Shown: piece by piece, positions 52,347 through 61,451 of the stretch
How positions within the stretch are numbered: the first letter of the stretch is position 1
Layout of the letters: each line of letters opens with the position of its first letter
From: Nocardia jejuensis NBRC 103114
GTDB lineage: Bacteria > Actinomycetota > Actinomycetes > Mycobacteriales > Mycobacteriaceae
Assembly (NCBI RefSeq): GCF_001613145.1
Contig: NZ_BDBU01000028.1
Location: 62,001-126,000 of the forward strand
Direction: 5' to 3'
Length of the DNA stretch: 64,000 bases
The notes under the pieces: generated by a model
Databases searched by the model: none
Told to the model about the DNA's origin: nothing
The model's input: only the letters and a program-made list of their open reading frames with translations
Translations under genes and position numbers: made by a program

Positions 52347-53228
52347 TCAGCCGCTGATACTGAAGCAGGTGCTGCAGAAGTCCTCGCCGAACTCGGTCAG
52401 CCGCAGGCTCTTTCGCACGATCTTGGGCACGCGGCCCGCCTTCTTGAGCGCGGACTCCACCACCGGCTGCACCTCGAGCACCATGTAGCGCGAGAGCACC
52501 ACCGGATCCTCCGAGGTCATCATCAGCCCGAGTCGGCTCAGATTGATCAGGTAGTGCCGCGAGCGGTCCGGGTAACGCACGCCCGCCTGCTCCGGCACCG
52601 AGGTCAGATCTCCGGTGACCAGCTCGGATCCGATGCCGAGCGGTCGGTTGGTGCGCACGTCTACCAGCGGCTGCGGGCCGTTCAGCGCCATGAAGCGCAG
52701 GATGCGCGCCTCGTCCGGCGCGAGCTGATCGAGGATGCGGTCGTACGCCGGATGCACGTCCTCGGTGAAGTACACATCCGCGGACCGGGCCAGCAGCGCG
52801 TCACCGCGGCGGCGCAGGTCATCGGTGGTGGCCGAGCGGACCAGGCCGCCGCCGTTCACGCCGATGGCCTGCTGCGGCGCACTCGTGGGAGTGGGTACGT
52901 AGCTGACGATTTCGCGAACCGAACCCTCGGTGACGCCGAGCGCGCTGCGCGCGATGGATCGCAGCGCGGCCCCCGTGCGCTCGGCGATATCGGCCGAGGA
53001 TTCACCGTCGAGCGCGGCCTGGGTGAGCTGCTTGGTGATCTCGAAGCTGGTACCGACCGCCCACTCCGTACCGCGCACTGCGGTGCCGACCGCGAGGCCG
53101 ACCCCTCGGAACGCGCCACGAATCAGGCGGGCCTCATTGCTGATCTGCCGCTGTTCCACATCGGAGCTGCGCTCCACGGCACGGGAACCCGGACGGACCA
53201 CGTCGTGCCCGGTCCTGTCGTCTGCCAC
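52347..53228 (-). CDS. DUF4393 (Abi-alpha) family protein
   Basis: The 293-residue protein has an amphipathic/hydrophobic N-terminal half ('IRGAFRGVGLAVGTAVRGTEWAVG'). The C-terminal DUF4393 pattern is 'RRRGDALLARSADVYFTEDVHPAYDRILDQLAPDEARILRFM', then a winged-helix-like part 'RYPDRSRHYLINLSRLGLMM'. It ends 'LTEFGEDFCSTC'. Abi-alpha proteins were named for phage abortive infection, but their role in actinobacteria is unproven. A paralogue lies at 54916 beyond the DUF445 gene. Confidence 0.8.
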   Translation of the reverse strand: MADDRTGHDVVRPGSRAVERSSDVEQRQISNEARLIRGAFRGVGLAVGTAVRGTEWAVGTSFEITKQLTQAALDGESSADIAERTGAALRSIARSALGVTEGSVREIVSYVPTPTSAPQQAIGVNGGGLVRSATTDDLRRRGDALLARSADVYFTEDVHPAYDRILDQLAPDEARILRFMALNGPQPLVDVRTNRPLGIGSELVTGDLTSVPEQAGVRYPDRSRHYLINLSRLGLMMTSEDPVVLSRYMVLEVQPVVESALKKAGRVPKIVRKSLRLTEFGEDFCSTCFSISG

Positions 53229-53602
53229 GTCAACTCCGAATATCGCCGGGTGAACTTACTGTTCACAGATTATTGCCGCCCACCGACCGCCAAGCCCGCC
53301 GAGCCTGGTATCCATGCGAAGGCTACCCCGTTCACGCTCATCGCAACGCCCCTGCGTGGTCGCGGCGCACCGCCGAGCATGTCCCCCTGAGCCCTCGATT
53401 CGCACGCGAATCGGATGTGGTCTCCGCCATTCTCGTGGTCACATGGTGGTAGAGGTACATCGAGGGCGTTCAGTGTGACCGAGATCTCCGACTCAGACAC
53501 TCCGTCGCTGGCTTGATTCGTAAACAGACAGTAAGGTCCGAGGCGCCGATGGGGTGTGAACGCCGGCGGCGTTACCGGTGTTCGGGTCGGCAGGAGGGTG
53601 TC
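53229..53602. other. Divergent promoter region, no gene seen
   Basis: These 374 bases separate the divergent DUF4393 and DUF445 genes. Small frames on both strands lack support. It must hold both promoters, and the AGGAGG of the DUF445 gene lies at its end. No strong inverted repeat was found. Confidence 0.5.
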
Positions 53603-54925
53603 GTGCTAGAGACTGTCTTCGGAGTTCACCCGACGATATTGCTGGAATTGATCACAATTCCTCTGTTTACGGGCGTGATCGGTTACATCACCAACTGGAC
53701 CGGCGTGCTCATGCTGTTCAAGCCGATCAAGTTCCACGGCTTCCGGGTGCCGGGTCTGGCAGCGCTGTTTCCCTTGCTTCCCAAGCGGATTCAGGTGCTG
53801 CCGCTGCTGCAGTACGACGGCCGGACGGGCTGGCAGGGAATCGTCCCGTCGCGCGCGGACAAGATGGCGAGCATTGCCGTCGACAAAGGATTGGCGAAAC
53901 TCGGCAGTGTCGCGGACTTTTATCGGGAACTCGAACCGGACAAGCTCGCGGAACATCTGACTGAAATAGCAGATTCCCAGATTCATGGGATCGTCGAAGA
54001 GATCCTGCGACGCGAACATCCGCAACTTTGGTACAACCTGCCCAGTGGCGTGCGCGACATGGTGCACGCGCGAGTGAAGCAGCAACTTCCCGAAGTACTG
54101 CGCGAACTCACCGACGAACTCGGCAACAACATCGATCAACTGCTCGACGTCAAGCAGATGGTCATTCGGTACTTCCAGGCGCGGCCGCAACTGCTCAACA
54201 GCCTCTTCCAGGTGCTCGGCGCGAAGGAACTGCGATTCATGCAGAACTTCGGCTTCTACTTCGGTGCGCCCATGGGTGTGCTGCTGGTCGGCATCCTGCA
54301 CTGGACCGGCTGGTCGCCGCTGGTCGTGCTGCCGGTCGGCGGCGTGATCATCGGCTGGGTCGTCAACTGGGTCGGCATCAATATGATCTTCGCGCCCGCC
54401 TACCCGAAGTGGTGGTGCCCGTGGCGGCAGGGACTGCTGGTCAAGCGGCAGCCCGAGATCACCGAGGGCTACGCGGAGATGGTGGCCAGTCAGGTCATGA
54501 CCCTCGCCAACATCGGTGACGAGCTGCTCAACGGACCGCGCTCGGACCGCACCATGCAGATGCTCGAGGACACGCTGCGGCCCGCCGCGGACCGTGCGCT
54601 CGGGCCCGCCCGCGGGGTGGTCAAGTTCGCGCTCGGCAGCCGCGAGTTCGACACCCTGCAGGACAGCTTCACCTCCGAGTCCATGAAGATCGCGCCGATC
54701 GCCTTCGCCGACCCGGCTTTCAACAGGCAGCAGGGCAAACAGGTCCAGGAGTACATCGCCAAACAAATGTCGGCGCTGGCGCCGCCGGACTTCGTGGACA
54801 TGCTGCGTTCGGCGATCAAACAAGACGAATGGCTCTTGTTTGTCCATGGCGGCGCGCTGGGACTCTTCGCCGGTTACGCTCACCTCCTGATCTTCGGAAC
54901 AGGAGTGGCTACGACATGGGTATGA
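53603..54925 (+). CDS. DUF445 family membrane protein
   Basis: The 440-residue protein begins at GTG 53603, six bases after AGGAGG. DUF445 features are the N-terminal helix 'LLELITIPLFTGVIGYITNWTGVLMLFKPIKF' and a second 'ILHWTGWSPLVVLPVGGVIIGWVVNWVGINMIFAP' with the repeated TNW/VNW motif. Long amphipathic helices lie between, and there is a C-terminal membrane segment. The family (YheB-like) is of unknown function and membrane-anchored. The stop overlaps the following DUF4393 gene by ten bases. Confidence 0.85.
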   Translation: MLETVFGVHPTILLELITIPLFTGVIGYITNWTGVLMLFKPIKFHGFRVPGLAALFPLLPKRIQVLPLLQYDGRTGWQGIVPSRADKMASIAVDKGLAKLGSVADFYRELEPDKLAEHLTEIADSQIHGIVEEILRREHPQLWYNLPSGVRDMVHARVKQQLPEVLRELTDELGNNIDQLLDVKQMVIRYFQARPQLLNSLFQVLGAKELRFMQNFGFYFGAPMGVLLVGILHWTGWSPLVVLPVGGVIIGWVVNWVGINMIFAPAYPKWWCPWRQGLLVKRQPEITEGYAEMVASQVMTLANIGDELLNGPRSDRTMQMLEDTLRPAADRALGPARGVVKFALGSREFDTLQDSFTSESMKIAPIAFADPAFNRQQGKQVQEYIAKQMSALAPPDFVDMLRSAIKQDEWLLFVHGGALGLFAGYAHLLIFGTGVATTWV

Positions 54926-55767
54926 CCGAATCCGACACGGGCGCGGACGATCCCGCCGATACCTCCACCGAGCTCGTGGTGCGGGCGTCCGCTCCCCTGC
55001 CGGTGCCGGTCACCCCGACGATGCCCTCCGCCGGGCCGGTTCGCACCGCGACCGGCGTTGTGCGGGTGGCGATGTCGGCGGCGGTCGAGGCGAGCGTGTG
55101 GAGTCTTAGCACGGCGCTCGGCGTCACCTCGGTGGTGCTGCGCGGCAGCATGGCCGGGCATCCGCCCCGCGACATCCTCTCCGAAGCCGGTGCCCAGGTG
55201 CGGCATTCGGTTCGCCAGGCGCTCGGCGTGGTTCCGCAGGAATCCTCCGACGCCTCGCCCGAGGCCAATCCCACCACCGCCCTGCGCGCCCGCGGCGCCG
55301 AACTACTGCGCCGCTCGGCCGATTTCCACGAGGACGACAGCCTGCATCCGGCTTACTCCCGGATCCTCGGCGAGCTGGCCCCGGACGAGGCGCGCATCAT
55401 CCGCTACCTCTACCTGGACGGCCCTCAGCCCGCGCTGGAGGTCCGCACCGGACGGTCGTCGAACCACGGCGAATTCACGCTGCTCGGCGATGACGCGGCC
55501 TTGCGCTACCCGAACCGGGTCGAGGAGTACCTGACCAATCTGGACCGGCTCGGGCTCATCGACATCACCCGCGAACCGCTCGGCAACCCCAATCGGTACC
55601 AGCTGCTCGAGGCGCTGCCCGAGGTGCGACGGTTGCTCAAGCGCACCAGCTTCGGAACCAAGGTGCTGTACCGGACCATCGAACTCACCTCGTTCGGTGC
55701 GGGATTCGTGCGCGTCTGTCTGCCGGTGCCCGCACTCGATCAGCAGGTGCTCGAGCAGCACGGCTGA
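54916..55767 (+). CDS. DUF4393 (Abi-alpha) family protein, second copy
   Basis: The 283-residue paralogue of the 52347 gene shares the block 'RGAELLRRSADFHEDDSLHPAYSRILGELAPDEARIIRYL' and 'YPNRVEEYLTNLDRLGLIDI', and the C-terminal 'IELTSFGAGFVRVCLP'. ATG 54916 has AGGAG ten bases upstream; ATG 54922 is the alternative. It is translationally coupled to the DUF445 gene. Confidence 0.8.
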   Translation: MGMTESDTGADDPADTSTELVVRASAPLPVPVTPTMPSAGPVRTATGVVRVAMSAAVEASVWSLSTALGVTSVVLRGSMAGHPPRDILSEAGAQVRHSVRQALGVVPQESSDASPEANPTTALRARGAELLRRSADFHEDDSLHPAYSRILGELAPDEARIIRYLYLDGPQPALEVRTGRSSNHGEFTLLGDDAALRYPNRVEEYLTNLDRLGLIDITREPLGNPNRYQLLEALPEVRRLLKRTSFGTKVLYRTIELTSFGAGFVRVCLPVPALDQQVLEQHG

Positions 55768-55824
55768 CAGCCGCCGGATCGCTCGACCCGAACGAACAGC
55801 TGGACGCGACCCGATCGAACGACA

Positions 55825-55855
55825 CTGCCCGACCGCGAGATTCGCGATCGGGCAG
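55825..55855. terminator. Bidirectional hairpin between convergent genes
   Basis: CTGCCCGA pairs with TCGGGCAG, with one mismatch and then CGCGA/TCGCG nearer the loop. It lies between the convergent second DUF4393 gene and the ABC-F gene. Confidence 0.7.
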
Positions 55856-55877
55856 CACTGTCTCGGGGCTCGGCCGG

Positions 55878-57680
55878 TCAGACGTTCTCGGCCAACTCCA
55901 GCCAGCGTTCCTCTGCCGCTTCCTTTTCCGCCTGCACCTGCTTGAGTTCGGTGCCCAGGGCGATCAGCTTGTCCGGCGTGGTGGCCGCCTCGGCCAGCGC
56001 GGCGTGCAGTGTGCTCTCGCGCTCGTCGAGCTTCTGCACCGTGCGCTCGAGTTTGGACAGTTCCTTGCGGGCGGCGCGGTGGGCCGCGGCATCCGTGGCT
56101 CCCGATCCCGAGGACACAGCGGTCGGGGCGGCGGCGGGGCCGCCCTTGCCGTTGGTCGAGCTGGCGGCCCGCTTGCGCAGGTACTCCTCGATGCCGCCGG
56201 GCAGGTTGGTGAGCTTGCCGTCACCGAACAGGGCCCAGGTGGTGTCGCAGATGCGCTCGATCAGGTAGCGGTCGTGGGAGATGACCACCATGGTGCCCGC
56301 CCAGCCGTCGAGCAGGTCTTCCAGCTGCTGCAGGGTGTCGATGTCCAGGTCGTTGGTGGGTTCGTCGAGCAGCAGGACATTGGGCTCGCTCATCAGGATT
56401 CGGGTCAGCTGCAGGCGGCGGCGCTCGCCACCGGACAGGTCGCCCACCGGGGTGCGCTGCTTGGCCGGGGAGAAGCCGAGCCGCTCGGCCAGCTGGCCGG
56501 CGCTGATCTCCTTGTCGCCCAGCATGGTTCGCATGGCGACGTCCTGAACCGCTTCCAGCACCCGCATTCCCAGCGGCAGGTCGTCGAGTTCCTGGCGCAG
56601 CCAGCCGATCTTGACGGTCTGACCCTGAATTCGCTTGCCGGACTTGACCTGATTGTCGCCCGCGAGCGCGCGCAACAGCGTGGTCTTGCCCGAGCCGTTC
56701 ACGCCGACCAGGCCGACCCGCTCGCCCGGCGCGAGCCGCCAGGTCAGATCCTTCACCAGTTCGCGGTCGTCGGGGGTGGCGAGGGTGACGTTCTCGAGTT
56801 CGATCACCACGCGCCCCAGGCGCTTTCGCGCGAACGAGGCCAGGGCCACCGAGTCGCGCGGCGGCGGTACGTCGGCGATCAGCGTTTCGGCGGCCTCGAT
56901 CCGGTACTTCGGCTTGGAGGTGCGAGCGGGCGCACCGCGCCGCAGCCAGGCCAGTTCCTTGCGGGCGAGGTTCTGTCGGCGCTGCTCGGTGGCATCGGCC
57001 TGGCGCACGCGTTCGGCTCGCGCGAAGATCCAGTCGTTGTAGCCGCCCTCGTAGGTTTCGACCTTGCCGCCCTGCACCTCCCAGGTGCGGGTGGCCACGG
57101 TGTCCAGGAACCAGCGATCGTGAGTCACGACCACCAGCGCGCTGCGCCGGGCGAGAAGATGCGCGGCCAGCCACTGCACGCCCTCGACATCGAGGTGGTT
57201 GGTCGGCTCGTCCAGGACCAGCAGATCCAGATCGCGCACCAGCGCCGCCGCCAGCGCGACACGCCTCCGCTCACCACCGGAGAGGTTGGCGACCTTCGCC
57301 TCCATCCCGAGGTCGGCGATGCCGATGCCCTCGACGACCGAGCGAATGCGGGGGTTGGAGGCCCATTCGTGCTCTGCCACACCATCGGTCATGGCGTCTT
57401 CCGCGAGGCCCGCGAGCACCACGTCCCCGACGGTCGCCTCCTCGGGCAGCACGCCGCGCTGGGTCACCACGGCCATCCGCAGCCCGCCCACCCGGCTGAC
57501 CCGTCCGGTGTCGGGCTCCTCGACGCCGGTCAGCACCTCCAGCAGGGTGGTCTTGCCACCACCGTTCATACCGACAACCCCGATCCGCTCCCCTTCCTGC
57601 ACGCCGAGGGAGACGCTGTCGAGCAGCGGCTTGACGCCGAAGCTCTTGTTGACCGATTCGAGGTTGATCAGGTTTGCCAT
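55878..57680 (-). CDS. ABC-F family ATPase (Uup/EttA-like)
   Basis: The 600-residue protein has two ABC domains and no membrane part. Walker A motifs are 'GMNGGGKTTLLEVL' and 'GVNGSGKTTLLRAL'. Signatures are 'NLSGGERRRVALAAAL' and 'DLSGGERRRLQLTRIL', and 'LLVLDEPTNHLDVEGV' is a Walker B. The linker is rich in basic residues. A C-terminal coiled coil ('KELSKLERTVQKLDERESTLHAALAEAATTPDKLIALG') resembles the Uup DNA-binding domain. ABC-F proteins act on ribosomes. It lies downstream of ispE as in other Mycobacteriales. Confidence 0.93.
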   Translation of the reverse strand: MANLINLESVNKSFGVKPLLDSVSLGVQEGERIGVVGMNGGGKTTLLEVLTGVEEPDTGRVSRVGGLRMAVVTQRGVLPEEATVGDVVLAGLAEDAMTDGVAEHEWASNPRIRSVVEGIGIADLGMEAKVANLSGGERRRVALAAALVRDLDLLVLDEPTNHLDVEGVQWLAAHLLARRSALVVVTHDRWFLDTVATRTWEVQGGKVETYEGGYNDWIFARAERVRQADATEQRRQNLARKELAWLRRGAPARTSKPKYRIEAAETLIADVPPPRDSVALASFARKRLGRVVIELENVTLATPDDRELVKDLTWRLAPGERVGLVGVNGSGKTTLLRALAGDNQVKSGKRIQGQTVKIGWLRQELDDLPLGMRVLEAVQDVAMRTMLGDKEISAGQLAERLGFSPAKQRTPVGDLSGGERRRLQLTRILMSEPNVLLLDEPTNDLDIDTLQQLEDLLDGWAGTMVVISHDRYLIERICDTTWALFGDGKLTNLPGGIEEYLRKRAASSTNGKGGPAAAPTAVSSGSGATDAAAHRAARKELSKLERTVQKLDERESTLHAALAEAATTPDKLIALGTELKQVQAEKEAAEERWLELAENV

Positions 57681-57821
57681 TAGTCCTCTGTCGTAGACGT
57701 TGTCCCCGGTCAGCCTACCGAGCACGGTTGCGGGTGATCCGCGCCGCTCACCCGGACCACCCCTCACCGACGCGGCACGGGCGTCGGGTGTCCGGCCTCC
57801 GAGCTCGTTCCAAGGCCGTGC

Positions 57822-58766
57822 TCAGTGCTTCACAGTGTCCTGGGGACCGCTGATCACCCGGGCACCGGGCACCGGGCCGTGCGCGGTGCGGACGCTGCGG
57901 CACACCCCCGCGCCGGACAACTCGGCCGCGACCGACACCGCCGATTCCTCGGACTCGCACAGGAAGGCACAGGTGGGGCCGGAGCCGGACACGATGCCCG
58001 AGAGAGCGCCGGCCGTCACGCCCGCTCGCAGCGTGCGGCGCAGTTCCGGCTTCAGTGACAACGCAGCAGCCTGCAGGTCGTTGCCGAGCAGCGGGGCGAG
58101 CTGGGTGGCATCGCCCGATGCCAGCGCCTGCAACAGCTCCTCGGGACTGTCGAGCCGGGGCGGATCGCCGACCTCGCGCAGGCGATCGAGTTCGCGGAAG
58201 ACCGCGGGTGTGGACAGGCCGCCCTTGGCCAGCGCCAGCACCCAGTGAAAGGTGTTGCGGGACAGCACCGGCAGCAGCTTCTCGCCGCGGCCGTGGCCGA
58301 GCGCGGTACCGCCGTGCAGGGAGAAGGGAACGTCGCTGCCGAGTTCGGCTGCGATATCGAACAATTCGGTGCGGCCGAGCCCGAGTTCCCACAGATCGTT
58401 CAAGCCGACCAGAGCGGCGGCGGCGTCGGCGCTGCCGCCGGCCATGCCGCCCGCCACCGGAATGCCCTTGGCGATGGAGATCTCCACCAGTGGCGCGCGA
58501 CCGGCGACGTGGCCGAGCCGGACCGCGGCCTGCCAGACCAGATTGGTGCGATCGGTGGGGACCTCGTCGGCGCTCTCGCCGGTCACCTTGACCGCGAGGG
58601 AGGCGGCCGGCGAGATCTCCACGTCGTCGCTGAGCGAGAGGGCCTGGAAGACGGTGGTGAGGTCGTGATAGCCGTCGTCACGGAGATCGCCGACCCCGAG
58701 GTGCAGGTTCACCTTGGATGGGGCGCGCACGACGACGGGACTCGGCACAACAGACAGCACCGCCAC
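57822..58766 (-). CDS. ispE: 4-diphosphocytidyl-2-C-methyl-D-erythritol kinase
   Basis: The 314-residue GHMP kinase phosphorylates CDP-ME in the MEP isoprenoid pathway. 'VRAPSKVNLHLGVGDLRDDGYHDLTTVFQALSL' at the N-terminus, the ATP loop 'GIPVAGGMAGGSADAAAAL' and the C-terminal 'GIVSGSGPTCAFLCES' are diagnostic. The gene before it in M. tuberculosis (ksgA) is absent here, so a rearrangement boundary lies near 58.8 kb. Confidence 0.96.
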   Translation of the reverse strand: MAVLSVVPSPVVVRAPSKVNLHLGVGDLRDDGYHDLTTVFQALSLSDDVEISPAASLAVKVTGESADEVPTDRTNLVWQAAVRLGHVAGRAPLVEISIAKGIPVAGGMAGGSADAAAALVGLNDLWELGLGRTELFDIAAELGSDVPFSLHGGTALGHGRGEKLLPVLSRNTFHWVLALAKGGLSTPAVFRELDRLREVGDPPRLDSPEELLQALASGDATQLAPLLGNDLQAAALSLKPELRRTLRAGVTAGALSGIVSGSGPTCAFLCESEESAVSVAAELSGAGVCRSVRTAHGPVPGARVISGPQDTVKH

Positions 58767-58812
58767 AGCCTAATGCGGGATCGCACGGGCGGAGACCCGC
58801 GGTTGCGGTTCC

Positions 58813-59565
58813 CTACAGGAGAGCGCCGCCGGTGGCGTCGATCCACTGGCCGGTCACCCAGCGGGAATCCTCGGAGGCCAGGAAGCCCACGATGTCCGCG
58901 ACATCGGGCGGTGTGCCCACGCGCGCCAGCGGTGAACGCGCGGCGGTCGCGGCCCACCCGTCGTCGGTGCGCAGCCAGTCGGCGTTCATATCGGTGTCGA
59001 TCGCGCCGGGTGCGACGGCGTTCACGGTGATGCCGCGCGGACCGAGTTCCTTGGCGAGCACGCTGGTCAGGACATCGATGGCGCCCTTGGTCATGGTGTA
59101 CGCGAGCAGGTTCGGCGCGTACGCGCCACGGGTCAGCCCGGTGGAGACGTTGACGATGCGGCCGCCGTCACGGATGCGCTCGACGCCGAGTTTGGTGACG
59201 AAGAACGGCGCTCTGGTGTTGACCGCGAAGACGCGGTCGAAGGACTCCTCGTCGGTGCCCGCGATGGGTTCCCGGATGCCGTCGGTCCCGGCATTGTTCA
59301 CCAGGATGTCGAGCCCGTCCGCCCGCGCGTCGAAGGCGGTCCAGAGTGCTTCGGCATCGCCCGGCACGCCCATCGTGGCCGAGATGGCGAAGGCCGTGCC
59401 GCCCGCGGCCTCGACCCTGGCGACCGTCTCCTCGGCGGCGTCGGCATTCCCGTTGTAGTGCACCGCGACCTGTGCGCCGTCACGGCCGAGCCGTTCGGCG
59501 ATGGCCCGCCCGATTCCCCGTCCGCTGCCGGTGACCAGTGCCGTCTTGCCGGTGAGTGCGCCCAT
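58813..59565 (-). CDS. SDR family oxidoreductase (FabG-like)
   Basis: The 250-residue enzyme starts at ATG 59565 after GGAGGGG. It has 'ALVTGSGRGIGRAIAERL', 'VHYNGNADAAEE' (suggesting NADP), 'LVNNAGTDG', 'VNVSTGL', 'YTMTKGAIDVLT' with Lys but Thr–Met before it, and 'RWVTGQWIDATGG'. The usual Tyr is present in 'AYTMTK'. Divergent from a TetR gene, it is probably its target. The substrate is unknown. Confidence 0.88.
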   Translation of the reverse strand: MGALTGKTALVTGSGRGIGRAIAERLGRDGAQVAVHYNGNADAAEETVARVEAAGGTAFAISATMGVPGDAEALWTAFDARADGLDILVNNAGTDGIREPIAGTDEESFDRVFAVNTRAPFFVTKLGVERIRDGGRIVNVSTGLTRGAYAPNLLAYTMTKGAIDVLTSVLAKELGPRGITVNAVAPGAIDTDMNADWLRTDDGWAATAARSPLARVGTPPDVADIVGFLASEDSRWVTGQWIDATGGALL

Positions 59566-59618
59566 GACGCCCCTCCATTTCTCTAGCGATCGATACAGAA
59601 AGGGACCGTAGCACATTA

Positions 59619-59636
59619 TTTAGTGACCGCTATAAA
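59619..59636. promoter_or_regulatory. Imperfect palindrome overlapping a TATAAA box
   Basis: TTTAGTGACCGCTATAAA is an AT-rich imperfect dyad in the 71-base gap between the divergent SDR and TetR genes. It contains TATAAA directly before the TetR gene. A TetR dimer bound here would block both promoters. If TATAAA is the −10 box, the TetR mRNA would start near ATG 59646, making it leaderless. Confidence 0.5.
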
Positions 59637-60251
59637 ATGACAGCCATGACCACACCCGCCCGGGGACGACCCCGCTCGTTCGATCGGGACGCCGCGCTGG
59701 ACAAGGCCCTGCGGCTGTTCTGGCGACAGGGCTACGAGCCCACCTCGATCAGCGACCTGACCAGCGAACTCGGCATCGGCGCGCCCAGCCTGTACGCCGC
59801 GTTCGGCGACAAGCAGACGCTGTTCACCGAGGCCGTCGGCGTCTACGGCGAGCGCTACGGCGGTTTCGCGGCCCGGGCGCTGATCGAGGAACCGACGGCC
59901 CGGGCCGCGGCGGAACGCACCCTGCGCGAAGCCGCCATCGAATACACCGAACCGGGAAGACCGAACGGCTGCATGGTGATCAGCGCCGGGCTCAACACCA
60001 CGAACACCGATGTCGCGGCCGGGCTCGCGACCAAGCGCGAGTCGAACGTGGCGGGTTTCGAGCAGCGCATCAGCGCCGACATCGCGGCCGGGATCCTGCC
60101 CGCGAGTACGGACGCGCTCGCACTGGCCCGATTCGTCGGTGCGGTGATGCAGGGCATGTCGCAGTCCTCACAGGACGGCGCCACCCGCGATGAACTGGTG
60201 AAAGTCGCCGAGCTGGCAATGCTCGCCTGGCCCGGCCCCAGTGCGAGCTGA
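59637..60251 (+). CDS. TetR family regulator
   Basis: The 204-residue protein (201 if it starts at ATG 59646) opens 'TTPARGRPRSFDRDAALDKALRLFWRQGYEPTSISDLTSELGIGAPSLYAAFGDKQTLFTEAV', a HTH of the AcrR/YxaF group that often regulates an adjacent oxidoreductase. 'NGCMVISAG' is typical of this subgroup's ligand domain. It probably represses the SDR gene divergent from it. Confidence 0.88.
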   Translation: MTAMTTPARGRPRSFDRDAALDKALRLFWRQGYEPTSISDLTSELGIGAPSLYAAFGDKQTLFTEAVGVYGERYGGFAARALIEEPTARAAAERTLREAAIEYTEPGRPNGCMVISAGLNTTNTDVAAGLATKRESNVAGFEQRISADIAAGILPASTDALALARFVGAVMQGMSQSSQDGATRDELVKVAELAMLAWPGPSAS

Positions 60252-60279
60252 GCCGGTTCGGCGAATCACTTGCGTCAGG

Positions 60280-60320
60280 TACCCATGGGGGGTATGTTTC
60301 TCGATGTCGGGGATACCCCC
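60280..60320. promoter_or_regulatory. Two CsoR-like copper operators
   Basis: TACCCATGGGGGGTA (60280–60294) and GGGGATACCCCC (60309–60320) are G/C-tract dyads of the TACCCnnnGGGGTA kind bound by CsoR copper repressors. They lie in the promoter of the copper chaperone gene, 36–76 bases before its start. No csoR gene is in the window. Confidence 0.65.
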
Positions 60321-60355
60321 ACACCGTATCTGAAGCGCGAGCGAAGGAGCCGAAC

Positions 60356-60562
60356 ATGGCCACCAGCACCTACACCGTCACCGGAATGACCTGCGGCCAC
60401 TGCGTCGGATCGGTCAAGAAGGAGATCGGCAAGATCGACGGCGTCACCAGTGTCGAGGTAGACCTCGCCAGCGGGCTGGTCACGGTCGAGTCCGGAGCCG
60501 CCGTCGCCGACGCCGATGTGGTCGCCGCGGTCGACGAGGCCGGCTACGAGGTGGCGAGCTAA
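60356..60562 (+). CDS. CopZ-like copper chaperone (HMA domain)
   Basis: The 68-residue protein is a single heavy-metal-associated domain: 'YTVTGMTCGHCVGSVKKEIGKIDGVTSVEVDLASGLVTVE'. GMTCGHC binds Cu(I). GAAGGAG lies upstream of the ATG. It would pass copper to the CopA ATPase two genes downstream, and ends directly at the start of the next gene (TAA-GTG). Confidence 0.94.
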   Translation: MATSTYTVTGMTCGHCVGSVKKEIGKIDGVTSVEVDLASGLVTVESGAAVADADVVAAVDEAGYEVAS

Positions 60563-61450
60563 GTGAACGATCGACTGAAGTTCGCCGCGTTCGGCGGCGG
60601 ACTGGTCGTGCTGTTCGGGGCCGCGCTCGGCATCGGAGCCCTCGTGGGCGATCCGGCCGAGCCGGCCTCCGGCTCGACCTCCCAGCACAGCGGCACGCAG
60701 GCCGCGACCGGATTGCAGGACAACCTCTCCGGGTACACCCTGGCCGACCTCACCACCCCGGCCGCACCGAACGAGCAAGGCGCACTGCGCTTCCGGATCA
60801 TCGGTCCGCAGGGCGTGGTCACGAAGTTCGACACCCTGCACGACAAGAACCTGCACCTGATCGTGGTGCGCACCGATACCAGCCAGTACCGGCACGTGCA
60901 TCCCGAACTCGCCGCCGACGGCACCTGGTCCCTGGACTGGTCGTGGGCCGAACCCGGCACCTACCGGGTGTTCACCGACTTCTCCCCCACCGGTGGTCCC
61001 GGCGAACTGGTGCTCAGCAAGACCGTGACCGTGGCGGGCGCGGCTGCCGACAAGCCGCTGCCGCCGGTCTCCAAGACCGCCGAGGTGGACGGATACCGGG
61101 TCACCATGACCGGCGACCTGTCCACTGCCGCAAGCGAGTTGAAGTACACCATCACCCGCGACGGGAAGCCGGTCACCGATCTGCAGCCCTACCTGGGCGC
61201 GTACGCGCACCTGGTCGCACTGCGCTCCACCGACCTGGCCTACCTGCACGTGCATCCGGAGGGCGAGGTCGGCAAGACCCCGGCCGGTCCGGACGTCGCG
61301 TTCCACGCGCAAGCGCCGAGTGCGGGCACGTACCGCCTGTACCTGGACTTCTCACACGGCGGCAAGGTGCACACCGCCGAGTTCACCGACGAAACATCCA
61401 CCGCCGCATCCCCTTCGGGTGCGCCATCGCAACACGGAGGAGGTCACTGA
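60563..61450 (+). CDS. Membrane-anchored His-rich protein of copper operon
   Basis: The 295-residue protein has one N-terminal transmembrane helix (near residues 7–28) and an extracellular region of two beta-rich repeats. The repeats share the motifs 'DKNLHLIVVRTDTSQYRHVHPEL...GTYRVFTDF' and 'AYAHLVALRSTDLAYLHVHPEG...GTYRLYLDF'. A 'QHGGGH' tail ends the chain. The HxHP pairs suggest Cu binding outside the membrane. The family accompanies copZ/copA in actinobacteria; its exact role is unknown. Confidence 0.8.
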   Translation: MNDRLKFAAFGGGLVVLFGAALGIGALVGDPAEPASGSTSQHSGTQAATGLQDNLSGYTLADLTTPAAPNEQGALRFRIIGPQGVVTKFDTLHDKNLHLIVVRTDTSQYRHVHPELAADGTWSLDWSWAEPGTYRVFTDFSPTGGPGELVLSKTVTVAGAAADKPLPPVSKTAEVDGYRVTMTGDLSTAASELKYTITRDGKPVTDLQPYLGAYAHLVALRSTDLAYLHVHPEGEVGKTPAGPDVAFHAQAPSAGTYRLYLDFSHGGKVHTAEFTDETSTAASPSGAPSQHGGGH

Positions 61451-61451
61451 C

